A stretch of 64,000 bases of DNA. It comes from Ciona savignyi. Taxonomy: Eukaryota; Chordata; Ascidiacea; Phlebobranchia; Cionidae. The DNA is taken from positions 649,468-713,467 of the forward strand of contig CH002901.1 of NCBI GenBank assembly GCA_000149265.1, in the 5' to 3' direction. The translations under genes and the position numbers were made by a program. This document shows positions 47,701 to 60,010 of the stretch, piece by piece. The first letter of the stretch is position 1; the number at the start of each line of letters is the position of its first letter. Under the pieces are notes generated by a model. That model was given only the letters and a program-made list of their open reading frames with translations, had not been told where the DNA came from and did no database searches.

Positions 47701-50700
47701 TTATATGTGAATAACTTTTCATTTTTATAGATTGTATATACAAAGTAGATACAGAATTAAAGGGTGATTTTCGGACACATATAAGCTATTTTAATCATCT
47801 GAAAAAATCTGATCTTTCATCAAAGGTGGAGGTAACAAGCCAAACACTGTTGTGCAAGCTTGAAGAAGAACTAAGTAACGACAAGGAGTTGATTCAACAA
47901 CAAGAACGGTTGATCGCTGAGCTTCAGGGCAAAACTAGAGAGCTGAATACTGCACGACACACGGCGACTGCTGAGAAATATCGGCAACAGGAACAGGCAG
48001 ATAAAGCCAACTGTAGGGTAAGTGTTGGAATGTAATATAGGTTTATTCACTGCTAATGTGTGCTCAGTTGAGTTGAGGTATTTTCTGCTAGTGGACAAAT
48101 ATTGGTGCATACTCTGCTAATGTAACCCATTTATGTAGAATTTTAATCTGACCAGTAAAATGTTTGAATCCCAATCTAACTGTAATTATATAAAATGCTG
48201 CAGGCAATACCTTAATAAAATAGGCCAGTGGTTCTCGATCTTTTTTACCTCGTGGTGCACCCGAGACCAATTAAGAAACGAACAGGCTCACTTTGCTCGG
48301 GGAGTCAAAACAATATGCTAAATACTCAACCATTTAGGAAAAATATGTAAAATTAAAAGTTTGATTTAAATAATTTTATCACCAAATTTTCCACATAACG
48401 AAATTACTGTTTATTGAGCGCTCTTGCTTTTCGGAAGTTCATGTAGAACTAACGTTACAAAGGAAAAGAACGAACTAAAAAACTAACCATTTAGTAGTTT
48501 ATGATCTATGCACACTCTGTCGTAAATTTACCCAATGCAAGTGTGGCGCACCTAGCTTACCCCTGTGGCGTACCTTTTGAGAAGCACTGAAATAGGTGAT
48601 AAATTTAAAAAGGTTTTTATATTGTTAAGTTAAAGGTTCTTGATGAAGAGGTGACGAAGCTGCAAGCTGCTCTCTCAGCTCGTGAAGCTGCGTTGAGAGG
48701 ATCGGAACACGAGATTGCTGATCTGAAAAATAAAAACCTAGATCTTATCACAAGCATTCACACTAAAGACAAAATAGTCGAAGCAATGCAGGTTAACATA
48801 TCTGCTTTGTCAATCCAATGAATTTTTGTTGGTTTAAAATTGTTGTTATAAAAAATTCCTTAGGAAGTTTGGACATGCATTTGAAAAGGTGCCAGCAAAA
48901 TGATTCGCTTTTTTGACCTCTGATGGTGAAAATATATATATATTTATTTTTAATCCTTAATTTTACTGGTTATCACATTTATACTACAGTTTGTCTTAAA
49001 TTTATGCATATGCTCCAAAGGCTGATTCTCTAAAGCAGACTTACTGCTACTCAGTACCGATATCTGATTTTAAAACAAAATATGATTTCGTGTATATTTT
49101 CGTCACCGATCCAACTTCAGGTTCGATCTCCGGTTAAAAGAAAGGAGGATGAACTGCAACATCGAGTGGTGATCCTCGAGGCATCTGCGGAAGCGATGCG
49201 AGAGACAGAGAAGCATCTTCGTGATGAAGTGAAACTCCTTGAATCTCAACTCCAGTCTTCCAAGGAGGAATCGGCAAATTTAAATGAAGTTTTGCGCAGA
49301 AATGATTGTGCCAAGGTAAAGATTACATTTTTGTTTTAATCATTGTTGTTTTTCTACTGATGCTTTTTTTAATTTTAAATATGAATTATGAGTTTATAAA
49401 ATCTGATACAACTTATTTGTTTCTGTGGTAAAACAGCAGTTGTCATAACAAGACGTATTGACCAATATATCAATACTTTTGTTGCTTTATAGGTGTTGTT
49501 ATTGCAATTTTTAACAAATTTAAATCCACTGGTTCAAAAAATTATCGATCATGAATACAGCCAGTTTAAAGCCATTGATCCACACTTATAAGTTCTGTTA
49601 CACCTTTCTTATAGTGAGGTTTTTTGTACCCTATTAGGGAGGGAGTGTATTGGAGTATTTCTTTTCAGGTTCATTTAACTAACTACGGGAATACTTTAGT
49701 TTATAAAGCTGTCAATTTGCCAATTAGCATATATGGTCAAGCAGTGCTTCTCATACTTGGAAAACATACAGATATATTCCATGCACATGAATTCAGTAAA
49801 GGCTTGTTCTCTTGTACGTTGTGTGCTCGTATTTACTACTAGATGCTTGAAATATTAATTTTCAATGTCGTTCTAGGTGAACTTATTTAATGAAGAGATC
49901 CGCAGCTTACAAATTAAATTGGAAGAAATGGAACAATCACATTCAGCCCAACTATGTGGCATGAAGGTTTGAAGAATTTCATTATTTTTGTAACAATAGT
50001 GCTGGAATGGGGTGGTTGAAGTTTTACCCTCCACCGTCGACACAACTAACAAATCCACCTAACTTAGTGGGGGTAGTATGTAGCCTTTCAGCCAAAAAAT
50101 GTTGTTGAATCCAACCAGCCACTGACTAGTCTGTGTGTGCTCGTGAAAGGCTTTTTGCCTCTACTTAGTGTATTAGTGGTTTACCTTTGATTCACTTGTA
50201 AAATAAGTAATCTCGAGCTTTATCTTTAAGATGTTTATTTATATATATATATGTATGGATTGTACCCAAGTTATTTAAAGATTTTAGATTACACACAATT
50301 TATTTTGACATTTTAAATGTACTAAAATAATCTTTATTATGCTGCCATAATGCATTAAGTTATGTAATATACTAAATAAGGACAGAAACCCACTTACAAT
50401 ACCAAGTGATGAAAGCGGCCAACATCAGCCTTTCTTTTTTATTATAATTATGGAGTTAGTAACAGTCCGAAATGGGTCAGCATGAAGTTCAAACAATATT
50501 TTTTTCGCTGCCACAGGCTGAAGTGACAAACCTGACCACCCACTTACATGGGCGGGACGCGAATATCGCACGGTTAAACGAGCATTGCTCGGAGATGGAG
50601 ATCCAGTTAAAGGACGAGGCGAGAAGAAGGGACAAGTTGGACTGCGAGCTGCAAACTGCTGCGAAACATCTTGAAAATCTTCGTGCTCAGCGGCGTTGGT

Positions 50701-52599
50701 CCTCTGTTAACGACAGGGACTCACCTGATAAGTGAGTCAAATTTATTCCTCATAAGTTAAATTTATTCCGTATAAGAAATTTATGGGTCAAACTACTTCA
50801 TTCTGTAGAAATTATATATTGATTCAAATTTGAAGATTTATAAAAGTCTTTTTAAATCATATATAATACACTGTGTAGCCTGATAGTGGGCTCAAAGTAA
50901 TCATTCATTTGCCATGTGGTAATGCTAATGCCCTCAACATTTTTCTATTTATGGGGATAAAATTTTAATATCCTAGCTCATACTAGATGAAGTTGTACCA
51001 CAGTTTTACAATATGTTTGGTGTACTTTTAATTTATTCAATGTTTATTTAATTAGCACAAGGAACAAAAACGCATTATCGAAAAATAGAGATTAAAAAGT
51101 TCAGAAGTCTATTTATGACTTACCAAATGATCTATTGGCTTTTCTGATCTCTTACTAAAATTGATTTACTTAGAAGTAAAATAATTATTGGTTTTAATCT
51201 AAGGTCACTGTCCGAGGCCGAAGGACAGTTGAGTCATCTGAGACAAAACTATGGGAAAGCAGTTGGTAAGCTGGAGGTGGAAAATAAACAACTTAAAGGG
51301 CAGGTCAGTATTTCGAATTATATTTCGCAATAAACTAAAAAATGCTTGCGGTTGTGCCTATACAACCCATTTGCCAACCTTCTTATTTTCCCTAATGTAC
51401 ACACAAGTGGTCTGTTAATGACATGGTTTGTGTGGTGGATAGTGAGTATCATCTCAGTTAACCATTGAATCTGAAGTGACTAATAGCATACAATCTTGTT
51501 TACATATAATAAACATGATGCTATAACTTTGATAACACAAGTGGTCACTGAGTATCTGACGAATGTGTTTTTCCCACTTTTAAGATTAAGTGGTGTACAG
51601 TCATATATATTTCCCACCTTTGGGATAAAGTAGGGTACAGTAATATATATTTCCCACCTTTGGGATAAAGTGGGGGTACAGTCATATATTTCACTTTTTC
51701 TGGTAGGTGGACGAACTGAAGCACCAGCTACGTAATAAAGACACATCTTTCATTGAGCAACACAGCGCATCTGTTAACCAAACCAGCAACGAGACAGATG
51801 AAACCAGGTGTGCAGAAGTAACCAGGTAACATAGTGATTTTCATAATTTAAAACAAACCCTTGACGCGATTTTTTGTTGAGGGCTTGTAGATCTAGTTTG
51901 CATTTCAGCAATTCAAAGTTGGAATGATTAATATTGTAAAGTGAATCAGACCCAACATTATGATAATAAAATAACTAATTCACTTGTATTCCCCACACCT
52001 TAATTATCGATATGCAATATAAAAAACGTTATGTGATATCTGTTAACCTGCCAAGCTTAACTTCTATTCATCACGTAAAAGTAATGAATTTTCTTCAGGC
52101 ACAAGTTTCAAATGATATTAAGATTATTTTGTTTCCAACCAGAGTAAACGAGGTTTGCAGGGCGTATGAGCACCGCATCGCTTCTTTGGAGTCGAAGATT
52201 CGTGAGATGGAAAGCTTCCCTGACGCTCCTCGATCCAACAGCGTCGTCCTGAGATCCGATGATGCTGACAGTGGAGCAATGACTCCCTCGTCCTCCAACA
52301 GCGACAAGGATGCACGGACCCCGACTCCGACCAAGAACTTTCTACTTTCCATTGGAATCGATCCGTCTTCCGTCAACAGCTCACTGGTCTCCACCACGAT
52401 GGCGAGCATGGGAGAAAAACAGCTCCACGCGCTTCTCGGGATAACTGACGAGGGGTTCGAGGAGACAGGGGTGTCGACGGTGGACGAGTTTACCGCCGAC
52501 GACGAGAGAAGAGTGCTTGAACTTGAATCGCGAATCGAGAAACACATCGGCGACATGACCAAAGCAATGGATGCTGCCATGGCAAAATATTTAAAATAG
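44739..52599 (+). CDS. CEP63: CEP63/DEUP1 centrosomal protein
   Basis: Coiled-coil protein that in vertebrates works with CEP152 to recruit PLK4 for centriole duplication; its paralogue DEUP1 does the same at deuterosomes. Thirteen exons: 44739-44846, 45137-45225, 45935-46073, 46805-46968, 47161-47296, 47826-48017, 48636-48791, 49121-49315, 49877-49966, 50517-50731, 51204-51303, 51707-51825 and 52143-52599; 719 aa in phase (human CEP63 is 703). The N-terminal LTSCGAELQELMRQIDIM is almost the vertebrate signature. Exons 2-12 are nearly all heptad-type coiled coil (EKMIKHRSKRNQTSAEKE, LTTHLHGRDANIARL). The last exon has a Ser/Thr/Pro-rich linker and the conserved end ERRVLELESRIEKHIGDM. Exon 6 could begin six bases later. 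Symbol CEP63 is used for the shared ancestor type; DEUP1 is equally close. AATAAA lies 26 bases after the stop. Confidence 0.93.
47590..47650 (+). mobile_element. SINE-A body fragment
   Basis: TTTAGCGAACAAGGGCTGAA, then AAATTAATGGATTGCACAAAA and CTTTAATT follows the SINE-A body order in decayed form. It lies in CEP63 intron 5. Confidence 0.45.
48226..48589. mobile_element. hAT-type MITE with target duplication, CEP63 intron 6
   Basis: The left end CAGTGGTTCTCGATCTTTTT and the right end CTTTTGAGAAGCACTG are inverted repeats typical of hAT elements. Flanks AAATAGGC (48218-48225) and AAATAGGT (48590-48597) form an 8-bp duplication with one change. Length 364 bases, no coding capacity, GTGGTGCACC/GGCGCACC words near the ends. 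Confidence 0.88.
50885..50975 (+). mobile_element. SINE-A 3' fragment
   Basis: AGTGGGCTCAAAGTAATC through TTTCTATTTATGGGGATAAA and AATATCCTA corresponds to the last third of the SINE. It lies in CEP63 intron 10. Confidence 0.55.
51571..51689. repeat. 40-bp tandem repeat, three units
   Basis: Units start TTCCCAC(C/T)TTTGGGATAAAG and end GTACAGTCATATATAT. The array stops about 17 bases before CEP63 exon 12 and so abuts its splice acceptor region. Confidence 0.9.
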
Positions 52600-53200
52600 A
52601 AACTCCCGAAAAAAATGTGACTTTAATAAAGTGCTAAATTTCGTGGCAAAAAATAGGCAAGTTGAAACACGGCAACTCCTTTTATTAACTTTGCTTTCTA
52701 CTCGAAAGCATTTTGGTTATTGATTTCTTCTGGTGTTCGTTTTTGACTAAAAAGGTTTTCTATACGTAGAACTAGTACGAATCTAAAAAGTAGCTCAAGA
52801 TCCTGTATTTTTTTCGTTGCTTGACTAATGTAGAAAAAATATGCGTTATGTGCTGCTAGTATTGTCGTGCTCCGTACTGTGTTCCGCGTATTTCCGCTTA
52901 TTAAATCATATAGCTCTTTTGTATTTTGCTTTTGAATACAGTTTCTTTTAACGAAAACACTGATGGAATATTTAGATCTACACCACAGTGATTTCTCCGT
53001 CTTTGCAGTGAATGTATTGGTAAATTGTCCGGTTATTTTAAGCCAGATTTTTGTACAGCTTTATTAGAACTGCAGATATAGATATTGTGACCAATAATAA
53101 CATCGTTATAAGAGGATGTTAAAATAACACAAGTAAAATAAGTGACAATAAATAAAAGAATATATATAACAAACTGTCTAAAGGGTCCATTCTGTATCTT
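52600..53200. other. convergent spacer CEP63 / P450
   Basis: 3' UTRs only. TTTATT at 53062-53067 (AATAAA on minus) is a candidate end signal for the P450 transcript. Nothing else was recognised. Confidence 0.6.
52625..52630 (+). terminator. CEP63 poly(A) signal
   Basis: AATAAA 26 bases after the CEP63 stop, the only good signal nearby; it implies a very short 3' UTR. Confidence 0.7.
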
Positions 53201-55458
53201 TTAACAATCCGCTTTTCTGCGGATTCGAATCTTTATATCTGTTGCCGGATAAAGCGCTCCCAGCCCAATGCGATTTTTATCCATTTTTATTTCAGCTTGC
53301 GGGTTAACCAGCTCTATATCGAAGAACCGGAGTGTGGTGATAGCCAGTTGCTTTAATTCGTTGACTGCGAAATATCTTCCTGGACACTTGCTAGGAAAAT
53401 TTGAAAAGAAATTTATATGCGGTCTCGATCTTAATTCTTATCCGGCCCGTATAAGGTTTGAAGGTTCGAAACTGGTCGCTAGCTAGTCGGGTTGTGTCCT
53501 TGGGCAAGGCACTTTATGGATATTGCCTGAACCCAGCGGATTAATGGGTTCTACTAAATTGAAGGAACGTGTGAATCATACACAACACACTGCAATAGTT
53601 TCGGTAACCCGACGATGGGCGCGAAGTGGTCTGACGATTGCCCGTGTGTTAACCCACTTGGTTTTCCCATTCACGGGGATAAACATAATTATCCTATCCT
53701 TATTCACCAGATGTCATTACCTTAAGCCAGTACCGAAAGGTTGAAATGCGCATTTCACCAGTCGGCCGTTTTTATAAAAGTCTCTTTTTCTTGAACCGTC
53801 TTTATTAAGGAACCGATCAAATTTGAAAACTTCAGGCTGTTCAAAAATGTCGGGGTCCATTTGATTCATTTGCACCCATAAAAGGACCTTGTCGTTCTTG
53901 CGAATCTTGTAGGTTCGCCCAAGCTCAGCTACTTCAACAAAGTAATCTTCGGTAGCTATACGGAACATGGACGGCGCAAGATGCAGACGAAATGATTCGT
54001 TAATGATGCTGTCTGAAATCAGAATAAACCGGTACGTGTTAGGATAGGATATTTATTTTTATCCCCGTGAATGGGAAAACCAAGGGGTTAACACACGGGC
54101 AATTGTCAGATCACTTCGCGCTTATCGTCGGGTTTCCGGAGCTATTGTGTTGTGTAGACACGTTCCTTCAATTTAGTAGAACACATTAATCTGCTGGGTT
54201 CAGGCAATGTCCGTAAAGTACCCTTCGATTAAAAAGTGACGCACTTAACCGCCCGGACAAAGTTAGTTAGTTGGACAATTTTAATGACAAAACCGTAAAA
54301 TTGACTTACCCAGTACAGTCATTTTTTTTAGGTCTTCGTTTGTAACTTCAATTTTCACGTCTTTAGATGTACTTTTTTCAGATTCTTTTAACACCCTTTC
54401 TATTTCTTCCCTTGCTGCCTTATTTGCTTCCGGGTGTTTATGTAAAAAGTAGAGTAACCAAATTGCTGATGGTACCGAATTCACCTGAAAGGGTGAGCGC
54501 TGTAGCTTAACATTTAAAAATAAGGTAAGAAAACGTATTTATATCCTCCTAAAAACCAACCTGAGTGGCAGTGAGAAAAGAAAGTAAGCGTTTCGGTAAC
54601 ACCTCGCTTTCGTCATATAGCTCATGCAGCGATATCGTTTCCTTAACCACCCCGTTCACATTCTTTCTTCCACTAATCTCCTGCTTGCTCAAAACCTTCC
54701 ACAAATATTGTCGACACGCCGTCGCACCCTGTTAAAATTGAGGTAACATGTAAAAATTGCTGGAACCGTTTGTGTGCACTGTATTCCACTTAAATTTACA
54801 TGAAAACATGTCTGGAAATTTTTATTTGCAACATTTTATTTATTCGCTGTAGTAAACTTTACTTTCAATATCGAAATCGGGTATCCTCGAATCAGTGACG
54901 GGAAAAGGTCCGTGAATTTTAAAATATTCCTTTCCACTTCTGTCATTTTGTCGCTTCGTGAAGAAGAATACTTTCCAAATCTAAAATAAACTTGAACTAT
55001 TAATATTTCTTATTGCTTTTACATTGTCAGTCAAAACAACGTAAGAAAGTATTACATGGAGACAAAGCTTGCAGGACAGATGATACTTTCCACAAAGGTC
55101 CGAAGACCAACCGTCATCCACTCTTCATTGTAATATTTTCCATTTATGATAAAATTTTGTAAGCATTTATTCATTTTTGATACCAAATTCTCAAGCGCTT
55201 TTCCCTAAAAGAGAAAATTTATATGTGTATGTTGAGTTGTTGTTAGTGATAAGGTTATAAATAACTACACCAAACTACATACATATATATTATGTGGAGT
55301 TGATTTTGCCAATTAAGAGTTTTACTTTTATGAGTAGAAAAGTGGGGCCAATTGATCCACTTAAGTGGACAATAAACTCTTTATCTTTAGCAGTAACATA
55401 ATAAAATAAAAATGTTATTACTGCAATAATGGTATTAATTAAAATACAAAAATAAAAA

Positions 55459-55535
<77 letters not shown>

Positions 55536-56404
55536 GCCTCATTGAATACACCAAAGTTTAAAGATTTCTATGTTTTTTTAAATAATAATTTTTCAATATC
55601 CATTTTTTCCAAAAATAACCACGGACACATATTAACTGTGTGTTTTTTCTGAGTCAAAGCGGGCATTCCCCTGAAATGGTTTGTAGCTAAAGGTGATGCA
55701 TACCCTTCCCCGTTCCAACGACGTAGTGAGGTATTGAAGAGTATATACGCGTGATATGTTGGTATAAGCTATACAGAAGATTACAGGTCAATAAGCGCCA
55801 CATACCTGGAAATGTTTTGGGAAAAGTTTTACGTATTCATCATCTACAGAATTGGAGTTGTAGTCAAACACCTGTTTTAGTACGGGTGGAAGGCTCTTAC
55901 GAAACGTTAGGACTGTCTTTTCCTTTGCTATAGTTTGCTGTGCGGAGAGATCCGTAACAAACGTGAGGTACTCTCCACCTATTGGTAATTATTTAAACTT
56001 TTAAATTTATTTAAATTAGTTAATTTACTTGGAGAATGACGACCTGTAGTATTTCATAATTTTTAAATGTATATACACATATAGCAAACATAACATATTT
56101 AAAAATACATTAACAGGTCTAAACAATTTCGCCTACCCATAAACACAGTGAAAAAAGGTCCATACTTTCTTTGGCAGTCTCTCAAGAATTGCAGGGGGTC
56201 CTTATAAAATGGCAGTGCGCATCCTGTAAAAGGTTTTTATTGTATACTTAAGACCAGCTGTTAAAAAATCTATTTTATACCAAGCCAAGGTATCGAATAG
56301 GGTACAATGGGTGGTTCTCCGATGGCTGCCGTTCGTTTTCTTGTGTTCCATATCAAGAAACTTACCGCTAGTAGAACTAGAATCGAGAGAATAATTTCTA
56401 ACAT
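53201..56404 (-). CDS. cytochrome P450, CYP7/CYP8-like
   Basis: ER-membrane haem mono-oxygenase or isomerase, nearest by eye to vertebrate CYP7A1 and CYP8 (sterol/bile-acid hydroxylases, prostacyclin synthase). Exons: 56281-56404, 56137-56223, 55806-55978, 55056-55204, 54863-54980, 54561-54728, 54310-54484, 53721-54012 and 53201-53390; 491 aa in phase. The N-terminus is a hydrophobic anchor (IILSILVLLAVSFLIW) followed by RKR and GEPPIVPYSIPWLG. The I-helix reads NSVPSAIWLL without the usual acid-Thr pair, as in CYP7/CYP8. E337-S-F-R340 is the ExxR motif. The haem loop is FGTGLSKCPGRYFA with Cys431, split by intron 8. RIGLGALYPATDIKIRIR matches the CYP7 C-terminus. Introns 7 and 8 each hold a SINE-A, in opposite orientations. 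The missing I-helix acid/Thr hints at unusual oxygen chemistry, but the substrate cannot be told. Confidence 0.93.
53440..53700 (+). mobile_element. SINE-A with shortened head, P450 intron 8
   Basis: Starts TCCGGCCCGTATAAGGTTTG, missing most of box A, then a full body (TTGTGTCCTTGGGCAAGGCA, GGATTAATGGGTTCTACTAA) and ATTATCCTATCC tail. Confidence 0.87.
54041..54261 (-). mobile_element. SINE-A, inverted, P450 intron 7
   Basis: Plus strand begins AGGATAGGATATTTATTTTT and CCCCGTGAATGGGAAAACCA. The body segment around the TGGGCAAGGCAC block is deleted before the reversed head. Confidence 0.87.
55462..55531. repeat. (AT)35 microsatellite
   Basis: About 70 bases of perfect AT dinucleotide in P450 intron 3. 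Confidence 0.98.
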
Positions 56405-58353
56405 TTCTTATCCTAACAAAACTTTGTCGTTAAATTTTGTTTGCAGTAAGATTAAAATGTATACACTCATTATCGATGTTCACATTTCGGTAAATAATTT
56501 CAAAACAAATAAATAAATGATTGTTGTTGTTGGATGCTGCATTTCTTAAAACGTATACATGCTCGAGAAATACCACTGAACTAATTAATCTGGCCTATAG
56601 TTTTGTAGTACTCAGAACCGAATTATAACCGTGCTGTGTGGTGTGACATGACTGATTTCTCTGCCTACGTGACCAAAACAAAAGGTCGACGGACATACGA
56701 CGCTGATTCAAAAACAAAACATCTTGTAGATGCAGACGTTTCACATTACATCACGATGAATGGTTGTTTATTACCTCGAGAGCAAAAGTCTATTGTCTAC
56801 GTTTTCGCCCTAGTGGTTAGATGACAATCTGTCTAAGTAATATTTTTAATGTTCCGTACAGCTGTTTTCAATTTGGGAAATTTAAGTTTACAGTGGTTAG
56901 GATAGCAAACATATTTCGTGCCACTGCAATCGTACAACAAATCCAGGTTCTCTTTCCAAATATGTGCGAAAGTCCCATTGCGAATAAAAAAACAAGCTTT
57001 ATATGCTCTTAAGGTTAAAATTAAAAACTTTAAAAAAATACCACAGCTTAACATATGAAAAAATGATGTTATTTATTGCAGTCATTGCAAAATAAAATAA
57101 TATTACGTCAGAGTAAGTAAAAAAGAAACTTAATCAGATATATTTTAAAATATGTGACTGATATTTTTTGCCTTCTCTAAGCCTCACACAGTGTGCACAA
57201 TGCAACAATATACTCACTATCTCCGAAGCTTTTAGGTGAGTTACTTGGAACTGATGACGCAGGTAAGCGTATGTAATAACCCCAAATATATAAAGAGTGC
57301 AACAAAATGGTTATAGTTCACGAGCTGTAGGCTAAATCAGAAATGTCCTGACGAGCATTGCCACACTTATTATCCTTTCAAGTTGAGACATATCATGAAC
57401 GACAATTGATCTTCAATATTTATGCAGTTGCAGAAAATTTTGCGCTTTTCAAGCAAAGGCCACCTAGTGCATTTATAATATATTAAAAAGAATGGTCTAT
57501 TTAAAAACCAATGGCGATATCTGTTTGTACATCGCGATATTTTTGCAATTATTATATTTTGCAATTATTATAAAGTGTCTAGTGATTTAAAATAATATCT
57601 TCCACATGCAGACAAAAAAACAAATTTAGGATCTGTTTTCCGTTTCTGGATAAAAAGGTTAAGCCCGTAAACTTCCCTTTTCACACGTTCAAGCGATAGT
57701 AGTGCAAATCGGCACAATGCCACTTATTACTACAGAAGCAATAACAATTAATTACGGTAATCTGGCCGTACAGACCGAGAATGTACTGTGTCATAACTTT
57801 GATATCTATGGATTTACTGTCATGCTTTGCGCATATTATTGTTTGACTTTAACCGCTTATTTATATGTAGGTTATGTATATTATAAGCTCCCACGTCAAA
57901 TTATTTGTGTTTAGTTAATAAAACATTACACTTTATCAGATATAATTTATATATATTATAAAAATACGTATGGTTTACCACCACCGACAACTAAGCAAAG
58001 AAACTGTTGGATTATCATACGTCGTAGGTTTGCAAGTTGTAAATGCGGACCTCGGTTTTTTTTCTTGTTGATATTATCTTGATAACAAAATACCAAAAGT
58101 TTTGCACATAGGGTGTCGATTGCACTGAATAATGCTTGCAAGATTTGTTCGTCAATCATTAAATCATGAAAGTAAATGGTCAACTGTTCTTACTGGTAGG
58201 CCAACTCTAATGGTACAAGCCAATGTGTTCTTGAATGTTTGTGTTTTTTAAATTCTTACTAGCAGGTCTACTAAGTGACGGTTTTCATATCAATATTTTC
58301 AAAATATGTTACATAGTAAAAACAATCTAACATACTATTACCTGGATAACCTC
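56405..58353. other. divergent spacer P450 / MRPL27
   Basis: Promoters of both genes should lie here. Several open frames of 60-75 codons occur (for example 56636-56824, 57702-57914, 57956-58183) but none resembles a known protein. AT-rich, no clear repeat family. Confidence 0.5.
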
Positions 58354-59643
58354 ATGGTTTCTCGGCGTTTTGTATTTCAAAGTCGTTAAGTTGTTTTATT
58401 TTTATAGTATTTGCATTATGTGTGATTTCCAATAAATCGCATTGTTACTAATACCATGAACAAATAATCATTTTCCAGGAAACCTTCAAGCTTCATCAGT
58501 CGTGTTCATTCCGCAATGCAATGCTGGATCTGGGATGAAAGGATCTACAAAGAATAGATCAAGGGGGCCCAGAAAGTTCCACAGAGGGGTACGAGTCATC
58601 GAAGGTAAATTAATTTTTACATTAGTATAAGCTAAAATGTCATCCATGAAAAAAAATGATTTGTGAAAATGTATTTACCATCCAGAAAGCTTTACAATTG
58701 GATTATCACCTAAAAGTCATACATGTCCTTATAGTATGTATTTTCTAGGTGATTATGTGCATCCAGGTTATCTGCTTGCACGGATGGTACGCATCTACCG
58801 ATGGATGCCCGGTGCAAATGTAAGTGAAATTTTAACTTCTAATGAATTTAATTTCATGTGTCTTATTCGTAGTAATTATTTGGCTTGCTGTTCTCAAACT
58901 AACCAAGTCAGTAAAACTTTCTTGCATACAAATTGTTTTCGCCCTATTAGCTTGGTTGGTTAGTGCATCACCTTTCAAACCGGAGGGTTGTAGGTTCAAA
59001 AGTGGTTGTCAGCAAGTCGGTTGTGTCCTTAAGCAAGGTTCTTAACGAACATTGCCTAAACACTGGTATGGAATGTTGGGGTTTACTTACTTAAAGGAAC
59101 GTCAAAATCATGCACACTGGTATAACGCTGGTACCCAACAGTGGGCTCGAAGTGATCTGATGTTTGGATGTGTGCTAACGGCCCTTGTGTTTTCCCATTC
59201 ACAGGGATAAACATAAATATCTTATCCTAATAGGGATTGTACTTTAGTTGATGTACCTAGTGTAATTTCTGAGGGTTTAAATCAATAGCCTATGCTGTCA
59301 CCAGTTATTTCTCTGGGATTAAGTAGTTACCCTAAGAATATTCACAACCAGTTAGTGGCTGGTACGCTATGGCTTAGGAATGTCGCCTGGTTGTAGATGG
59401 CTCTGAGCAAAATTTATACAATCTCTAACTATGTAACAGGTGGTGGTTGGACGAAAAATGCGTTTAGTTGCCAAGTGTTCTGGCACAGTAAGATTTACCA
59501 AAGAAGTTTATGTCCCGGGACCAGAGACACCTGATGCAGAAATTGCTAAAAAAATGGTTAAAGGGGCCGTAATGTATAAGACTTTTATTAATGTTGTTCC
59601 TGAAAGAGATATCGGGCGTTTTAAATATATAGAGAGTGTGTAA
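58354..59643 (+). CDS. MRPL27: mitochondrial ribosomal protein L27 (bL27m)
   Basis: Large-subunit protein at the peptidyl-transferase centre of the mitochondrial ribosome. Exons: 58354-58384, 58479-58604, 58749-58819 and 59440-59643; 143 aa, against 148 in human. Exon 1 is the least certain: ATGGTTTCTCGGCGTTTTGT gives MVSRRFVFQSR, Arg-rich like a mitochondrial presequence, and its GTTAAGT donor joins exon 2 in the right phase. The core follows the bL27 pattern: GDYVHPGYLLARM, RWMPGANV and VRFTKEVYVPGPETP, then KGAVMYKTFINVVP. The basic KGSTKNRSRGPRKFHRGV stretch replaces the bacterial GGS-rich N-terminus. Intron 3 contains a SINE-A. AATAAA at 59659-59664 lies 16 bases after the stop. It is transcribed away from the P450 gene. 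Confidence 0.92.
58941..59230 (+). mobile_element. SINE-A in MRPL27 intron 3
   Basis: Head GCTTGGTTGGTTAGTGCATC, body GTCGGTTGTGTCCTTAAGCA and TTGCCTAAACACTGG, end TTTTCCCATTCACAGGGATA plus ATCTTATCC. Moderately diverged. Confidence 0.85.
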
Positions 59644-60010
59644 TTGTATTTTTTGTTTAATAAATTTTTTTTCATATGTTTGTGTATTATGATTTGAAGA
59701 TCAAGTTATCCCAGTAATATTGTGTGTTCATAAATTATTGAGTGTGGATTTGGTATTAATATTAATTCAAGCATTTGACTTTGGTGAACAGAAATTCGGT
59801 GTAGCTATATCAGGAAAAAGTTGCCCAGACGCACAGTAAAAGGTACAATGCCACGGTGTATGATCTGCACAACCGGGAAAAAATGTTGGTGCCAGGTACA
59901 GAGACGTTTTCGGCTGTATGAAACTACAATTCTACAACTGTTCATTGCAATTGGTTCAGTAACAGGATTGTTTTGATAGTTCCAAATAAAAAAATTTTAG
60001 AATAAGCTAA

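Noticed and set aside
56331-56380. Short intron in the first exon of the P450
   Set aside because: GTAAGT and a following AG occur only 26 bases apart, too short for an intron, and reading through gives a normal P450 anchor and proline-rich hinge.
57702-57914. First exon of MRPL27
   Set aside because: It gives no presequence-like peptide and no donor in the needed phase; the exon at 58354-58384 fits phase and composition better.
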